A stretch of DNA of 64,000 bases. Origin: Rhizosaccharibacter radicis (GTDB lineage: Bacteria; Pseudomonadota; Alphaproteobacteria; Acetobacterales; Acetobacteraceae). Position numbers and translations under genes: made by a program. The notes beneath the pieces are model-generated. The model saw only the letters and a program-made list of their open reading frames with translations. It was not told the origin of the DNA and ran no database searches. This document shows, piece after piece, positions 28,235 to 36,837 of this stretch (within the stretch, counting starts at the first letter, position 1; the number at the start of each line of letters is the position of its first letter). The stretch lies in NCBI GenBank assembly GCA_024508355.1, contig JAMZEJ010000004.1:372001-436000 (forward strand), written 5' to 3'.

Positions 28235-28818
28235 CACCCCGCCGGGAACCGGCGCCGCGGGGGCGACCGGATCCCGAAGAACGGCCTCCACCTCGGACCG
28301 CTCGAGGTGGCCGTCGGCCGGCAGGAAAACGATGGTCGTCACCGGCCGCATCCAACCAGCGCGACGGCGGTGGGGCAAGCCAGGGACCACCCCCGGATCA
28401 CGATCCGTGGAAGCCCGGGATCACGGGGCGCAGGCGACGCGCAATGACGTCGACGAGCGAGGACATCGCCGAGGATCGGCCATCTCGCCGTCAGGCCGGG
28501 CCGCTCGCGGGCGCCCGGGACGGCCGTCATGGTCATCCCCGGCGGCCGGGATCACCAAGAATCGCTCGCGAACAGTAACGCTGACCCCGCCTTGCGTGAC
28601 AATCGTCGGTTCCCGCACCCCGTCCGATCGGCGTCCTCCCTGCCGTTCCCAGCGATCCGCCGCCGTCCCGCTGCCCGGCGGGATCGCGCCGCCGCCGTCG
28701 CGGACCGGTTGGCCATCGCGCGGGCCGATGGCAGGATGCGGCGTCGCGCCCCCCGGGCGTTCGTCGCAACCGTTCGTCGCGTCGCCGGGAGCGACCGCTG
28801 GAGCTCCGCCTCCCCGCC
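28235..28818. other. Intergenic region between glycosylase and tonB-like gene
   Basis: About 580 bases, the first 156 of which may be glycosylase N-terminus. The rest has no recognisable gene, RNA or repeat. The promoter of the tonB-like gene should lie here; no convincing iron-regulator box was found by eye. Confidence 0.4.
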
Positions 28819-29991
28819 ATGGCGCCCACCAGACATCGTCGCCTCGAGCCGTTCCTGCTCGTCCGGCCGGCGGGCTCCGGCCCGCGCGACCGGCTCGCAG
28901 CACCCGCGGACAGCCGGAAGGCCGCCCTCCCGGTGGTGCCCCGGGGCGACGCGCCGGCCGTCGCCGGCAGGGATGCCCGCGGAGCGGTCGCCGCGATTCC
29001 GGACCAGCCCGTGGAGAATGCGCTGCCGCCGCTGGGCGGGCGCCCGGAAGAAGACGGGGTCCGCGCCCGCCGCATCCGCAATGCCCTGATCGGATCGGGC
29101 ATCGCCCATCTGCTGGGGCTGGTGGTGCTGTCGATCCTGTTCGCCCGGCAGGCGCTCCGGCCGCCGCCGCCCGAGCCGGCGGTGCAGATGGTGTTCGGCA
29201 CCGCGGGCATGCAGGGCGACAACAAGATCGAAGACCAGACCGTGGGCGGCAATCCGGCCACGACCAAGGCACCCTCCGCGGCCTCCGAGCCGAGCAAGAC
29301 CGAGGCCGAGCAGCACGAGGCCACGCCTCCGCCCCCGCCGGTCGAGGTGCCGGTGCCGGACGTCACGCCAGCCATCCCCCCGCCGACGCCCGAACCGGTG
29401 CCGGTGCCCGAACTGCCGCCGTTGCCGGTGGCGCGGAAGCGCTCGCCCCCGACCACCCAGACCCGGGAACATTCCGAGCGGGTGCCGCTCCGGCTCCAGG
29501 CCCCCGAACGGCGCCAGGCGTCGCGCTCCGCCTCGCCGTTGTCCCACCCGATGGACTCATCGTTCGCCCAGACCGTGCCCGGGCCGCCCCGCCCCCGCAT
29601 CGGACGCGGCGGCGGCTCCCATTCGCCGGTGGATCTGTCGCTCGGCCCCCTGGTGAAGAACGGCAAGGTGAACACGCCCTACGCCACCGTCGGCATCAAG
29701 GGCGTCAGCGACGACTACGCGGAGATGATCGGCGCCTGGATCCGCCGGCACATGTACTATCCGGAGGATGCCGCCCGTCGCGGCGAGGACGGGCCGTCCA
29801 GCGTGCACGTGGTGCTGGATCGCCAGGGACGGGTGAAGAGCATCCGGCTGGTCAGCTCGTCGGGTTCCTATTCGCTCGACGACGCCACCCAGGGCATGTT
29901 CCGCGGCGCCCGCCTTCCCGACGTGCCGCCCGACATGGAGGGCGACCATTTCGACATCGACCTCACCATCAACTACGTGCTGCTGCGCTGA
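28819..29991 (+). CDS. TonB-like energy transducer
   Basis: 390 residues if the ATG at 28819 is used. A single membrane helix lies at about 89-109 (NALIGSGIAHLLGLVVLSIL), then a proline-rich periplasmic spacer (PPPPPVEVPVPDVTPAIPPP), and a C-terminal TonB domain with WIRRHMYYPEDAARRGEDG. TonB normally begins close to its helix, so the 80-residue cytoplasmic stretch is odd, and translation may start later, for example at GTG 29011. No exbB or exbD is adjacent. Confidence 0.8.
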   Translation: MAPTRHRRLEPFLLVRPAGSGPRDRLAAPADSRKAALPVVPRGDAPAVAGRDARGAVAAIPDQPVENALPPLGGRPEEDGVRARRIRNALIGSGIAHLLGLVVLSILFARQALRPPPPEPAVQMVFGTAGMQGDNKIEDQTVGGNPATTKAPSAASEPSKTEAEQHEATPPPPPVEVPVPDVTPAIPPPTPEPVPVPELPPLPVARKRSPPTTQTREHSERVPLRLQAPERRQASRSASPLSHPMDSSFAQTVPGPPRPRIGRGGGSHSPVDLSLGPLVKNGKVNTPYATVGIKGVSDDYAEMIGAWIRRHMYYPEDAARRGEDGPSSVHVVLDRQGRVKSIRLVSSSGSYSLDDATQGMFRGARLPDVPPDMEGDHFDIDLTINYVLLR

Positions 29992-29997
29992 TCCCGG

Positions 29998-31725
29998 TCA
30001 CGATCCCGCGGGGGCGCCGGCGGCGATCTCGGCGGGGCGAGGCAGCAGCCGGGCGGCGTTGCGCAGCACCTCCTCCTCGTAGTCGAGCTCGCGCTCGAGC
30101 AAGCGCTCGCTCTCGTCGTTGATCTGCCCCGAGGTGCGGAGCGCCGTCAGCGCGTCGCGCTGCAGCCGCACGATCCGCAGCCGCATGGACGCCTCCATCC
30201 GCTGCCGCCGCAGCACCGCGCGGCGGGACCGGACCTCCTCCTCGTCCGCGTCGGCCACCCCGTCGATCAGGGACAGCCGGGCCAGCCGGTCGCGCATGTC
30301 GCCCAGCACCGCCTCGCTGACGGTTTCCCGGTCGGTGACGCGGTCGGGCTCCTCCTGCACGGCGGCCGTCGTGGCGAGCAGGTTGCCGCGCTCCACCGCC
30401 TCCACCGCCACCCTGGCGAGCTGGAGCCGCGCGCCATCGACTTCCTTGGCCATCGGATCCAGATCGCCCATCGCCGTGCCCGCCAGGAGCGGCGGCAGCG
30501 CCACCGTCGCCATGACGAGCGAGCACAGGATCACCCCCGCGGCCAGCGTCACCAGCAGCTCGCGTCCCGGGAATTCGGCGCCGTCCAGGGCGGCGGTCGG
30601 CAGCGACAGGATGGCGGCGAGGGTGACCGCGCCCTTCACGCCCGCGATGCCGAAGGCCACGATGATTCGCGGCGAGGGCGTGGTATCCCGCACCTTGCGC
30701 CACCGCGACATCATCATGCGCGACAACAGGGTGGCGCCGACCCAGACCACCCTCAGCAGCGCCAGCATCACCGTGATCAGCACGATGGAGCCGCCGAGCA
30801 GCCAGGGCGAGGAGCCGGTGGCGCTGGCGGTATGGAAGCCGTCGCGAAGAATGGATGGCAGCTGCAGGCCGAGCAGCAGGAAGATCATGCCGTTGAAGGT
30901 GAAGGAGATGGCGTTCCAGATCGCGCCACCCGCCAGCCTCGTATGGGTGCGGGTCCCGTGGAACGCGCGCATCTGGCTGATGGTCAGGCCGGCGGCGACG
31001 GCGGCGAGGATGCCCGACACCTGCAACTCCTCTGCGGCCAGATAGGACGCGAAGGGCAGCAGCGCGCCCAGCACCGCGAAACTCGCAGGGTCCTCGAGGT
31101 TGCGGGCGATCAGCCAGCGCACCGCCACTCCCATCAGCCAGGCCAAGGCCGCGCCGACCGCCAGCCCCCCGAGCGAGACCAGCAGGAAGGCCCCCGTCGC
31201 TCCGGCGAGCGAGAACGTCCCGGTCAGCGCCGCGGCGACGGCGAACTTGAAGCAAACCAGGCCCGAGGCGTCGTTGAGCAGGGATTCGCCGGACAGGATG
31301 TGGATGAAGCGACGCGGCACCGGCCGGCCGTGCAGCATGCCGCTCACCGCCACCGCGTCGGTGGGCGACAAGACCGCGGCCAACGCGAAGGCGGCGCTGA
31401 GCGGGATGCCGGGCACCAGCCAGTGGATGAAATAGCCGCAGCCGATCGTGGTGAAGATCACCAGCCCCAGCGCCAGCATCACGATCACGCCGCGCAGTTC
31501 TCGGAACTCGCGCTTCGGCGTGAGATAGGCGTCCGAGAACAGCAAGGGCGGGATGAACAGCAGCAGAAACAGTTCCGGCTTGAAGCTCACCTCCATGCCG
31601 AGCAGCGCGGCCCCGACGCCCAGGAAGATCTGCAGGAGCGGCAGCGGCAGGCGAACCAGCCGCGACAGCAGGCTGCTCAGCACGGTGATGAACAGCAGCA
31701 CGAGAACGGTGAGAACGATGGGCAA
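29998..31725 (-). CDS. Na+/H+ antiporter, CPA1 family
   Basis: 575 residues from a TTG at 31725 with GGAG 10 bases upstream. About 12 membrane helices carry the CPA1 signatures: FIPPLLFSDAYLTP, AAVLSPTDAVAVSGM, GESLLNDASGLVCFKFA (ion-binding ND) and GIAGVKGAVTLAAIL. A ~180-residue cytoplasmic, charged helical tail follows. It expels sodium in exchange for protons. It diverges from the AMP nucleosidase gene by about 100 bases. Confidence 0.93.
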   Translation of the reverse strand: MPIVLTVLVLLFITVLSSLLSRLVRLPLPLLQIFLGVGAALLGMEVSFKPELFLLLFIPPLLFSDAYLTPKREFRELRGVIVMLALGLVIFTTIGCGYFIHWLVPGIPLSAAFALAAVLSPTDAVAVSGMLHGRPVPRRFIHILSGESLLNDASGLVCFKFAVAAALTGTFSLAGATGAFLLVSLGGLAVGAALAWLMGVAVRWLIARNLEDPASFAVLGALLPFASYLAAEELQVSGILAAVAAGLTISQMRAFHGTRTHTRLAGGAIWNAISFTFNGMIFLLLGLQLPSILRDGFHTASATGSSPWLLGGSIVLITVMLALLRVVWVGATLLSRMMMSRWRKVRDTTPSPRIIVAFGIAGVKGAVTLAAILSLPTAALDGAEFPGRELLVTLAAGVILCSLVMATVALPPLLAGTAMGDLDPMAKEVDGARLQLARVAVEAVERGNLLATTAAVQEEPDRVTDRETVSEAVLGDMRDRLARLSLIDGVADADEEEVRSRRAVLRRQRMEASMRLRIVRLQRDALTALRTSGQINDESERLLERELDYEEEVLRNAARLLPRPAEIAAGAPAGS

Positions 31726-31831
31726 GGTGTCGGGTCTCCGGCGCCGTCGTGACGAGGTTGGTGCCAGGATGCCCGGGGAATGGCAAAGTTGCGTCCCGGC
31801 GCCACGCCGGATGGCGGGAGTGGACATCCTC

Positions 31832-33319
31832 ATGGCGACGGCACAAGGCGGGACATCGGCGTTCGGCGCCATCCGCGACAGCATCGGCACCGGCTTCGAG
31901 GCTTTCACCGATGCCGGTGAGGCGGTGGACCGGCTGGACGACCTGTTCCAGGAAAGCCTGGACGCCCTGCGGAGCAGCTTCGAGGCCGGCGACCCCGGAA
32001 CCGCCGCGCACCGCAGCGAAGCGACCTATCCCTATCTGGCGATGGAACTGCTGACGGACGCCGAGGACCTGCCGGAGGGCACGAGGTTCCCCTACGGAGT
32101 GCAGCTGGAACCGGGCTTCTACGGTACGACGGTGACCCGGCCGGCGCTGTTCCGCTCCTATCTGCGCGAACAGATCGCGGCCCTGCTGTCGCTCTACGGG
32201 CGGCCGGTGCTGGTGGGGCGGTCACGCCGCCCGATCCCCCTGCCCTACGTGATCGAGAACAGCGTCACCGACATCACGGAAGCCGAGCTGCGCCGGCTGT
32301 CGCGGCGCTTCGCCCTGCCGGACCTGACCGTCACCGACGACCGGATCGCCAACTGCGAGCTGCAACCCAACCCGTCCCTGCCGCGCCCCCTGGCGCTGTT
32401 CACCGCCGAGCGCACCGACTACTCGCTGGCCAGGCTGCGGCACTACACCGGTACCGATCCGGCCCATTTCCAGCGTTTCGTGCTGCTCACCAACTACCAG
32501 CGCTATGTCGACGCGTTCCGCCAATGGGGACGTGAGCAGGTGGATGCGCGCGCCGACTACGAGCTGTTCGCCGAACCGGGCGGCATCCTGCACCGGCCGG
32601 GCGACGGCGAGGCGACGCCGCCCGCCAACCTGCCCCAGATGCCCGCCTACCACCTGACCCGGGCGGACGGAAACGGCATCACCCTGATCAACATCGGCGT
32701 CGGACCGTCCAACGCCAAGACCATCACCGACCATGTGGCGGTGCTGCGCCCCCATTGCTGGCTGATGCTGGGCCACTGCGCCGGACTGCGCCGCACCCAG
32801 CGGCTCGGCGACTACGTGCTGGCGCACGGCTATCTGCGCGACGACCACGTGCTGGACGACGACTTGCCGCCGGACATGCCGGTGCCTCCGATCGCCGAGG
32901 TGCAGGTGGCGCTGCAGGAAGCGACCTCGCGCATCACCGGCCTTCAGGGCGACGAGCTCAAGACCCGCATGCGCACCGGCACGGTGATGACCACGGATAA
33001 CCGCAACTGGGAGCTCCGCTTCAACGCGCTGTTCGCGCGCATCAACATGAGCCGGTCGATCGCGGTGGACATGGAGTCCGCCACCATCGCCGCGAACGGG
33101 TTCCGCTTCCGCGTGCCCTACGGCACCCTGCTGTGCGTGTCCGACAAGCCGCTGCACGGCGAGCTCAAGCTCGGCGGGATGGCGCAGAGCTTCTATCGCG
33201 AGCGGGTGAGCCAGCACCTGCTGGTGGGGCTGGAAACCATGCGTGCCCTGCGCGAGGCCGGCGTGCACCGGCTCCACTCCCGCAAGCTGCGCGGCTTCGA
33301 CGAGCCGCCGTTCCGGTGA
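31832..33319 (+). CDS. amn: AMP nucleosidase
   Basis: 495 residues from the ATG at 31832 (GGGAG upstream; an earlier ATG at 31811 lacks a site). It splits AMP into adenine and ribose 5-phosphate. The N-terminal Amn-specific domain includes RPIPLPYVIENS; the C-terminal phosphorylase-like domain has NIGVGPSNAKTITDHVA, MLGHCAGLRRTQRLGDYV and VDMESATIAANGFRFRVP. The adenine it makes would be the substrate of the adenine deaminase at the window end. Confidence 0.95.
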   Translation: MATAQGGTSAFGAIRDSIGTGFEAFTDAGEAVDRLDDLFQESLDALRSSFEAGDPGTAAHRSEATYPYLAMELLTDAEDLPEGTRFPYGVQLEPGFYGTTVTRPALFRSYLREQIAALLSLYGRPVLVGRSRRPIPLPYVIENSVTDITEAELRRLSRRFALPDLTVTDDRIANCELQPNPSLPRPLALFTAERTDYSLARLRHYTGTDPAHFQRFVLLTNYQRYVDAFRQWGREQVDARADYELFAEPGGILHRPGDGEATPPANLPQMPAYHLTRADGNGITLINIGVGPSNAKTITDHVAVLRPHCWLMLGHCAGLRRTQRLGDYVLAHGYLRDDHVLDDDLPPDMPVPPIAEVQVALQEATSRITGLQGDELKTRMRTGTVMTTDNRNWELRFNALFARINMSRSIAVDMESATIAANGFRFRVPYGTLLCVSDKPLHGELKLGGMAQSFYRERVSQHLLVGLETMRALREAGVHRLHSRKLRGFDEPPFR

Positions 33320-33328
33320 GCCGGCCCC

Positions 33329-33360
33329 GCCTCGCCCAGGGGGATTCTTCGGGGCGAGGC
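33329..33360. repeat. Inverted repeat between convergent genes
   Basis: GCCTCGCCC (33329-33337) and GGGCGAGGC (33352-33360) form a 9-bp stem just after the amn stop and facing the convergent reductase gene. No T run follows on either strand, so termination is only possible, perhaps assisted by Rho. Confidence 0.4.
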
Positions 33361-33421
33361 GCTCGATCACCGATCGTTCGGCCGCGACGCCTCACCATCG
33401 CCGATCCCGCCGTGATCGCGG

Positions 33422-34000
33422 CTAGTAGGGCACACCTCGCGATCGCCGGTCCCGCAGGGCCTCGGCATACCATTCCAGCTCGTCGAGAAAGCGATCGGCC
33501 CGCGGCGGATGCGCCGGATCGAGGGGTCGCCCCTCCTCGTCCAGCGATGCGGCCGCGCGGGGAAATGGCAGCAGCGACGGGATCGACGGCATGCCGAGCT
33601 CGGCCAGCGTCATACGCAACTGCATGGCGGCGCGCACCCCGCCATAGGAACCGGCCGAGTAGCAGGCGATGGCGGAAGGCCGCCAGAAATACTCTTCCAG
33701 GAAATGATCCAGCAGGTTCTTCAGCGCCGGCGGGATGCCATGATTATATTCCGCGCTGACCATCAGGAAGGCGTCGGCGCCGCGATACAGCGTCGCCAGT
33801 TCCTCCAGCACCGCCGGCGCTTCTCCCGGCGGATGCTCCTTGTACATCCGGTCGAGCAACGGCAGCCGCGACGCCATCGGGTCCACCAGGGTCGGACGAT
33901 GCCCCCGCTCTTCCAGCGCGCGCAGGAGGAAGCGCGCCACCCGGAGTCCCACCCTGTCCTGCCGCACCGACCCCAGCAGCACCGCCACCGACAGGCTCAT
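33422..34000 (-). CDS. NADPH-dependent FMN reductase family protein
   Basis: 192 residues from the ATG at 34000 with GAGGAG upstream. Flavodoxin-like fold: VAVLLGSVRQDRVGLRVARF is the phosphate loop and MVSAEYNHGIPPALKNLLD the FMN-binding SxEYNxxxPxxLKNxxD motif. YSAGSYGGVRAAMQLR completes the family pattern. It reduces FMN, azo dyes, quinones or chromate in relatives; the natural substrate is unknown. Confidence 0.92.
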   Translation of the reverse strand: MSLSVAVLLGSVRQDRVGLRVARFLLRALEERGHRPTLVDPMASRLPLLDRMYKEHPPGEAPAVLEELATLYRGADAFLMVSAEYNHGIPPALKNLLDHFLEEYFWRPSAIACYSAGSYGGVRAAMQLRMTLAELGMPSIPSLLPFPRAAASLDEEGRPLDPAHPPRADRFLDELEWYAEALRDRRSRGVPY

Positions 34001-34377
34001 CGTCGTTCTCCTCGTTCGCCGGATGAGTGGACGCCCGACTGGCCGGAGTCCCGGCGCCCGGGCCCGGGGCTGCGCGCCGGAAGTCCGCGTGACGGGATCA
34101 GAGGATGGAGAAGACCGGAGGATCATGCCATCCGCTTTCTCCGTCACCACGGTGTGAGAGCGCGACGCTCCGCTTTGCACGGGGAGCACGCCCGACCGGA
34201 ATCCCGTTCGTGCCGAATTGCCTGCCGCACGCCGACCTTGCCGATAAGCACGCAGCCTGCTGCGGATCGTCGCGGGGCGGTCCCATCGAGCGATCATTCC
34301 GGGTCAGCGCGGCGGCGCGGGCGCCGAATGTTCTTCCGACAGCCCCGGAACGGACAAGCGCGGCTTGAAGGGCCCGT
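34001..34377. other. Intergenic region, nothing recognised
   Basis: About 377 bases between two minus-strand genes. Slightly lower GC than its neighbours. Open frames on both strands have no ribosome sites or family features. No RNA motif seen. Confidence 0.4.
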
Positions 34378-35190
34378 TCAGTCGGGCATCGCTTCCGAAA
34401 GCTGCCCACCGATCCGCAGCGGCCGCGCCCAGCGCGCGAGGCCAGTCGCGTCGTCGGTTTCCACCAGCACCCCGCAGATCGTGGCCTCGCCGTCGGCGGG
34501 CTGGAGCCGCTCGCCCGGCATCTTGCGGACGAAGCGCAGGGTCGCGCCCTCCTTGTTCATGCCGATCACGCTGTCATAGTCGCCGCACATCCCGGCATCG
34601 CTCTGGAACGCGGTGCCACCGGGCAGCACGCGATGATCGGCGGTCGGCACGTGGGTATGGGTCCCGACCACGAGGGACACCTTGCCGTCCAGGAAATGCC
34701 CGAACGCCAGCTTCTCGCTGGTGGCCTCGGCGTGGATATCCACCACGATCGCCTGCATGGTGCCACCGAGACGGTGGCGGGACAGCAGGTCGGCGACGAG
34801 GCGGAACGGGTCGTCCATCGGGTCCATGAACAGCCGGCCCATGACGTTGCACACGAGGGCGCGCCGGCCGCCGGGCACTTCCACCATCACGCTGCCCTGC
34901 CCCGGCGTGCCGGGCGGGAAGTTCAACGGCCGGACGATGCGGGGCGCGTTGCCGATGTGGCCGATCAGCTCGCGCCGGTCCCAGGCGTGGTTCCCGAGCG
35001 TGATCACGTCGCAGCCGGCGGCGAACAGCGAGTCCGCCATCGCCGGCGCCAGCCCGAATCCGTGGCTGGCGTTCTCGCCGTTCACCACCGCCAGATCCAC
35101 CGACAGCCGCCGACGAAGCTCCGGCAGCCGCGCTTCCACCGCGTCGCGGCCGCTGCGGCCCACCACGTCACCCAGAAACAAGATCCTCAA
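34378..35190 (-). CDS. ymdB: YmdB-family metallophosphoesterase (2',3'-cyclic nucleotide phosphodiesterase)
   Basis: 270 residues. The TTG at 35190 gives the family's usual MRILFLGDVVG start and lies 6 bases after GGGAG; a GTG one codon earlier is possible. Metal ligands are visible in FLGDVVGRSG, VNGENASHG, TLGNHAWDR, VDIHAEATSEK and GTHTHVPTADHRVLPGG. In Bacillus YmdB is a cyclic-nucleotide phosphodiesterase affecting biofilm choices. Overlaps the end of the cyclo-ligase gene and is probably cotranscribed. Confidence 0.92.
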   Translation of the reverse strand: MRILFLGDVVGRSGRDAVEARLPELRRRLSVDLAVVNGENASHGFGLAPAMADSLFAAGCDVITLGNHAWDRRELIGHIGNAPRIVRPLNFPPGTPGQGSVMVEVPGGRRALVCNVMGRLFMDPMDDPFRLVADLLSRHRLGGTMQAIVVDIHAEATSEKLAFGHFLDGKVSLVVGTHTHVPTADHRVLPGGTAFQSDAGMCGDYDSVIGMNKEGATLRFVRKMPGERLQPADGEATICGVLVETDDATGLARWARPLRIGGQLSEAMPD

Positions 35191-35779
35191 CACCCACTCC
35201 CTGTCCGGGGATCAGCCGCTTCTCCGTCAGCACGGCCGAGAGAGGCACGTCGAACGGTTCCACCGGCAGCCGCGGAACACGCTGCCATTCGAACCCGACG
35301 CCCACCGCCCTCGCCCCGGGCAGCGCCGCCAGCGTCCGGTCATAATAGCCGCCGCCATAGCCCAGCCGGTGGCACCTGTCGTCGAAGGCGAGCAGCGGCA
35401 CGAACACTAGCCCCGGAACGAGCACCGGCCCGTCCGGATGGGAGGTCCCGAAGCGGCCACCCAGCATAGGCTGCCGGGGATCCCAGCGCCGGAAACGCAG
35501 CGGCTCGCCCCGGGGCGTGGTTTCGGGAAGTGCCACGACATGACCGGCGCCGTGGAGGGCGGTCCAGGCCGGCCGCAGATCGGGCTCGCCGGGCAGCGGC
35601 CAGATCCCCCCGATCACCGTGGCAGACGGAAGGGAGCCGCATAGCCGCGCGATGCCCTCGCAGAGCGACGCGGCATCGCTGGCGGTCCGCTCGCGGCGCA
35701 GGCGCACCTCGCGCCGGAGGGTCCGCTTGATGTCGCCGGATGAAGGGGGCTGGTCTGGGAAGGAGTGCGGAGCCGCCAT
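35168..35779 (-). CDS. 5-formyltetrahydrofolate cyclo-ligase
   Basis: Up to 203 residues. It converts 5-formyl-THF to methenyl-THF. LVPGLVFVPLLAFDDR and RLGYGGGYYDRTLAAL form the signature. The first ~17 residues (MAAPHSFPDQPPSSG) have no family counterpart and their codons lie inside the 3' strand of the 6S RNA closing helix; there is no ribosome site before that ATG, so real translation may begin later, for example at the GTG of REVRLRRER. Linkage to 6S RNA and zapA is conserved in proteobacteria (ygfA in E. coli). Confidence 0.93.
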   Translation of the reverse strand: MAAPHSFPDQPPSSGDIKRTLRREVRLRRERTASDAASLCEGIARLCGSLPSATVIGGIWPLPGEPDLRPAWTALHGAGHVVALPETTPRGEPLRFRRWDPRQPMLGGRFGTSHPDGPVLVPGLVFVPLLAFDDRCHRLGYGGGYYDRTLAALPGARAVGVGFEWQRVPRLPVEPFDVPLSAVLTEKRLIPGQGVGVEDLVSG

Positions 35780-35922
35780 GGCCGTTGGACTATGAACCTC
35801 CCGGAACCCGCAAGTGCAGGTGGGCGCCAGGTAACGCGACCAGGGCCGCGACAGTGCCAGCTCCCAGGGAAGTGCTTATCGGCCCAGGGGTTTATATCGC
35901 CTGACGAACCGGGCAGCCCCGC
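35767..35922 (-). ncRNA. ssrS: 6S RNA
   Basis: Placed by synteny (between zapA and 5-FCL) and structure. On the minus strand the ends form an 11-bp helix, with 35922-35912 pairing to 35777-35767 (GGGGCTGCC with GGCGGCTCC plus two pairs). Inside is CCCCTGGGCCGATA, closely matching the conserved CCCCUGAGCCGAUA of E. coli 6S, and CTTCCC pairs with GGGAGG further in. Length is about 156 nt. 6S RNA mimics an open promoter and binds sigma-70 RNA polymerase in stationary phase. Confidence 0.85.
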
Positions 35923-35928
35923 CCCGTA

Positions 35929-35957
35929 AAGCTAGTCACGCTCCAGCGCCGCCGCAA
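35929..35957 (-). promoter_or_regulatory. Candidate 6S RNA promoter inside the zapA 3' end
   Basis: Minus strand TTGCGG (35957-35952), 17-base spacer, TAGCTT (35934-35929), which predicts initiation near 35922, exactly where the 6S closing helix begins. The -10 includes the zapA stop codon TAG. Confidence 0.6.
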
Positions 35958-36273
35958 TCCCTTCCGCGCGATCGGCGAGATCGTGCAGCCGGCGATCGCG
36001 GCTCTGGACCAGGGCACGCGCCCTTTCTCCCTCGATCAGGGCGTCCGTGGTGCCGGACGGCAGCTTCTCCGCCGCGAGATCGTGCAGCTCGTCGGCCATC
36101 AGCAGGGCGGCCAGCGCCAGCAGACGGGCTTCCCCGCTCTGGCCGCCGATCGAGCGGATGCGTTCCACCCGGCGTTCCACCTGCTGGGCCATGGATTGCA
36201 GATGCGCTTCCTGCCCGTCCTCGCATCCGACGGTATAGGCGTAGCCGTTGATCCGCACGGTGACCTGCGCCAT
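35932..36273 (-). CDS. zapA: Cell division protein ZapA
   Basis: 113 residues. ZapA bundles FtsZ filaments at the division ring. VTVRINGYAYTVGCEDGQE is the N-terminal head and EARLLALAALLMADELHDL starts the coiled-coil dimer helix. GGGGAGGAG precedes the ATG. It follows a coiled-coil gene by 12 bases and lies before the 6S RNA, the usual proteobacterial arrangement. Confidence 0.95.
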   Translation of the reverse strand: MAQVTVRINGYAYTVGCEDGQEAHLQSMAQQVERRVERIRSIGGQSGEARLLALAALLMADELHDLAAEKLPSGTTDALIEGERARALVQSRDRRLHDLADRAEGIAAALERD

Positions 36274-36285
36274 CGGCTCCTCCCC

Positions 36286-36789
36286 TCAGCGACGGGCTTC
36301 GGCGGCGGAAGGTTCCGCGTCGAACCCCGCCGCATCGCTTCCGGCCGTTGTTTCGTCGTCCACGCCCCGGAGCGAGCCGGCGCTCTCCAGACCGAGACGG
36401 TTCGCCTCGTCCTGACCGAGCGCGGCACGGACCCGCTCGATCATCACGTCAAGTTCCGCCGCGAGGCCGCGCAGCCGCTCCTCCGCCGCGCTCTCGCCTT
36501 CGCGCCGACCTTCGGCGTGCGCCTCCTCCAGCGCCTGGCGCCGCGCGTCGGGATCGTCGGATGCCTCGTAAGCGCGCAGGATCTGGCGCATCTCGGACTC
36601 GGCCGCCCGGGCGATCTCCGCGTCGTGCTGCGCCGCCCTGGCCGTCAGTTCGAGCTCGCGGATGCGCGCCGCCTGCCGGCCGGCGGCATCGGCGATGCGG
36701 CTCAGCGCCGAGTCGAGACGATGGGCACCGGGAGCCTCGCCTTCGGGAGAAACGAGGTCGGACGAGGCGACGGTTCCGCTCAACATCAT
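36286..36789 (-). CDS. Coiled-coil protein upstream of zapA (DUF4164-like position)
   Basis: 167 residues, acidic and alanine/glutamate-rich, with a predicted long helix from about residue 28 to 125 (ARIRELELTARAAQHDAEIA, LAAELDVMIERVRAALG). Alphaproteobacteria often have a DUF4164 coiled-coil gene just before zapA; membership is inferred from position and appearance. It may act with ZapA in division. No signal peptide or membrane segment. Confidence 0.65.
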   Translation of the reverse strand: MMLSGTVASSDLVSPEGEAPGAHRLDSALSRIADAAGRQAARIRELELTARAAQHDAEIARAAESEMRQILRAYEASDDPDARRQALEEAHAEGRREGESAAEERLRGLAAELDVMIERVRAALGQDEANRLGLESAGSLRGVDDETTAGSDAAGFDAEPSAAEARR

Positions 36790-36837
36790 GAGTCCTGTCG
36801 GCCCGGGCCGGCGCATGGCGTCATCGCGTCATCCTGA

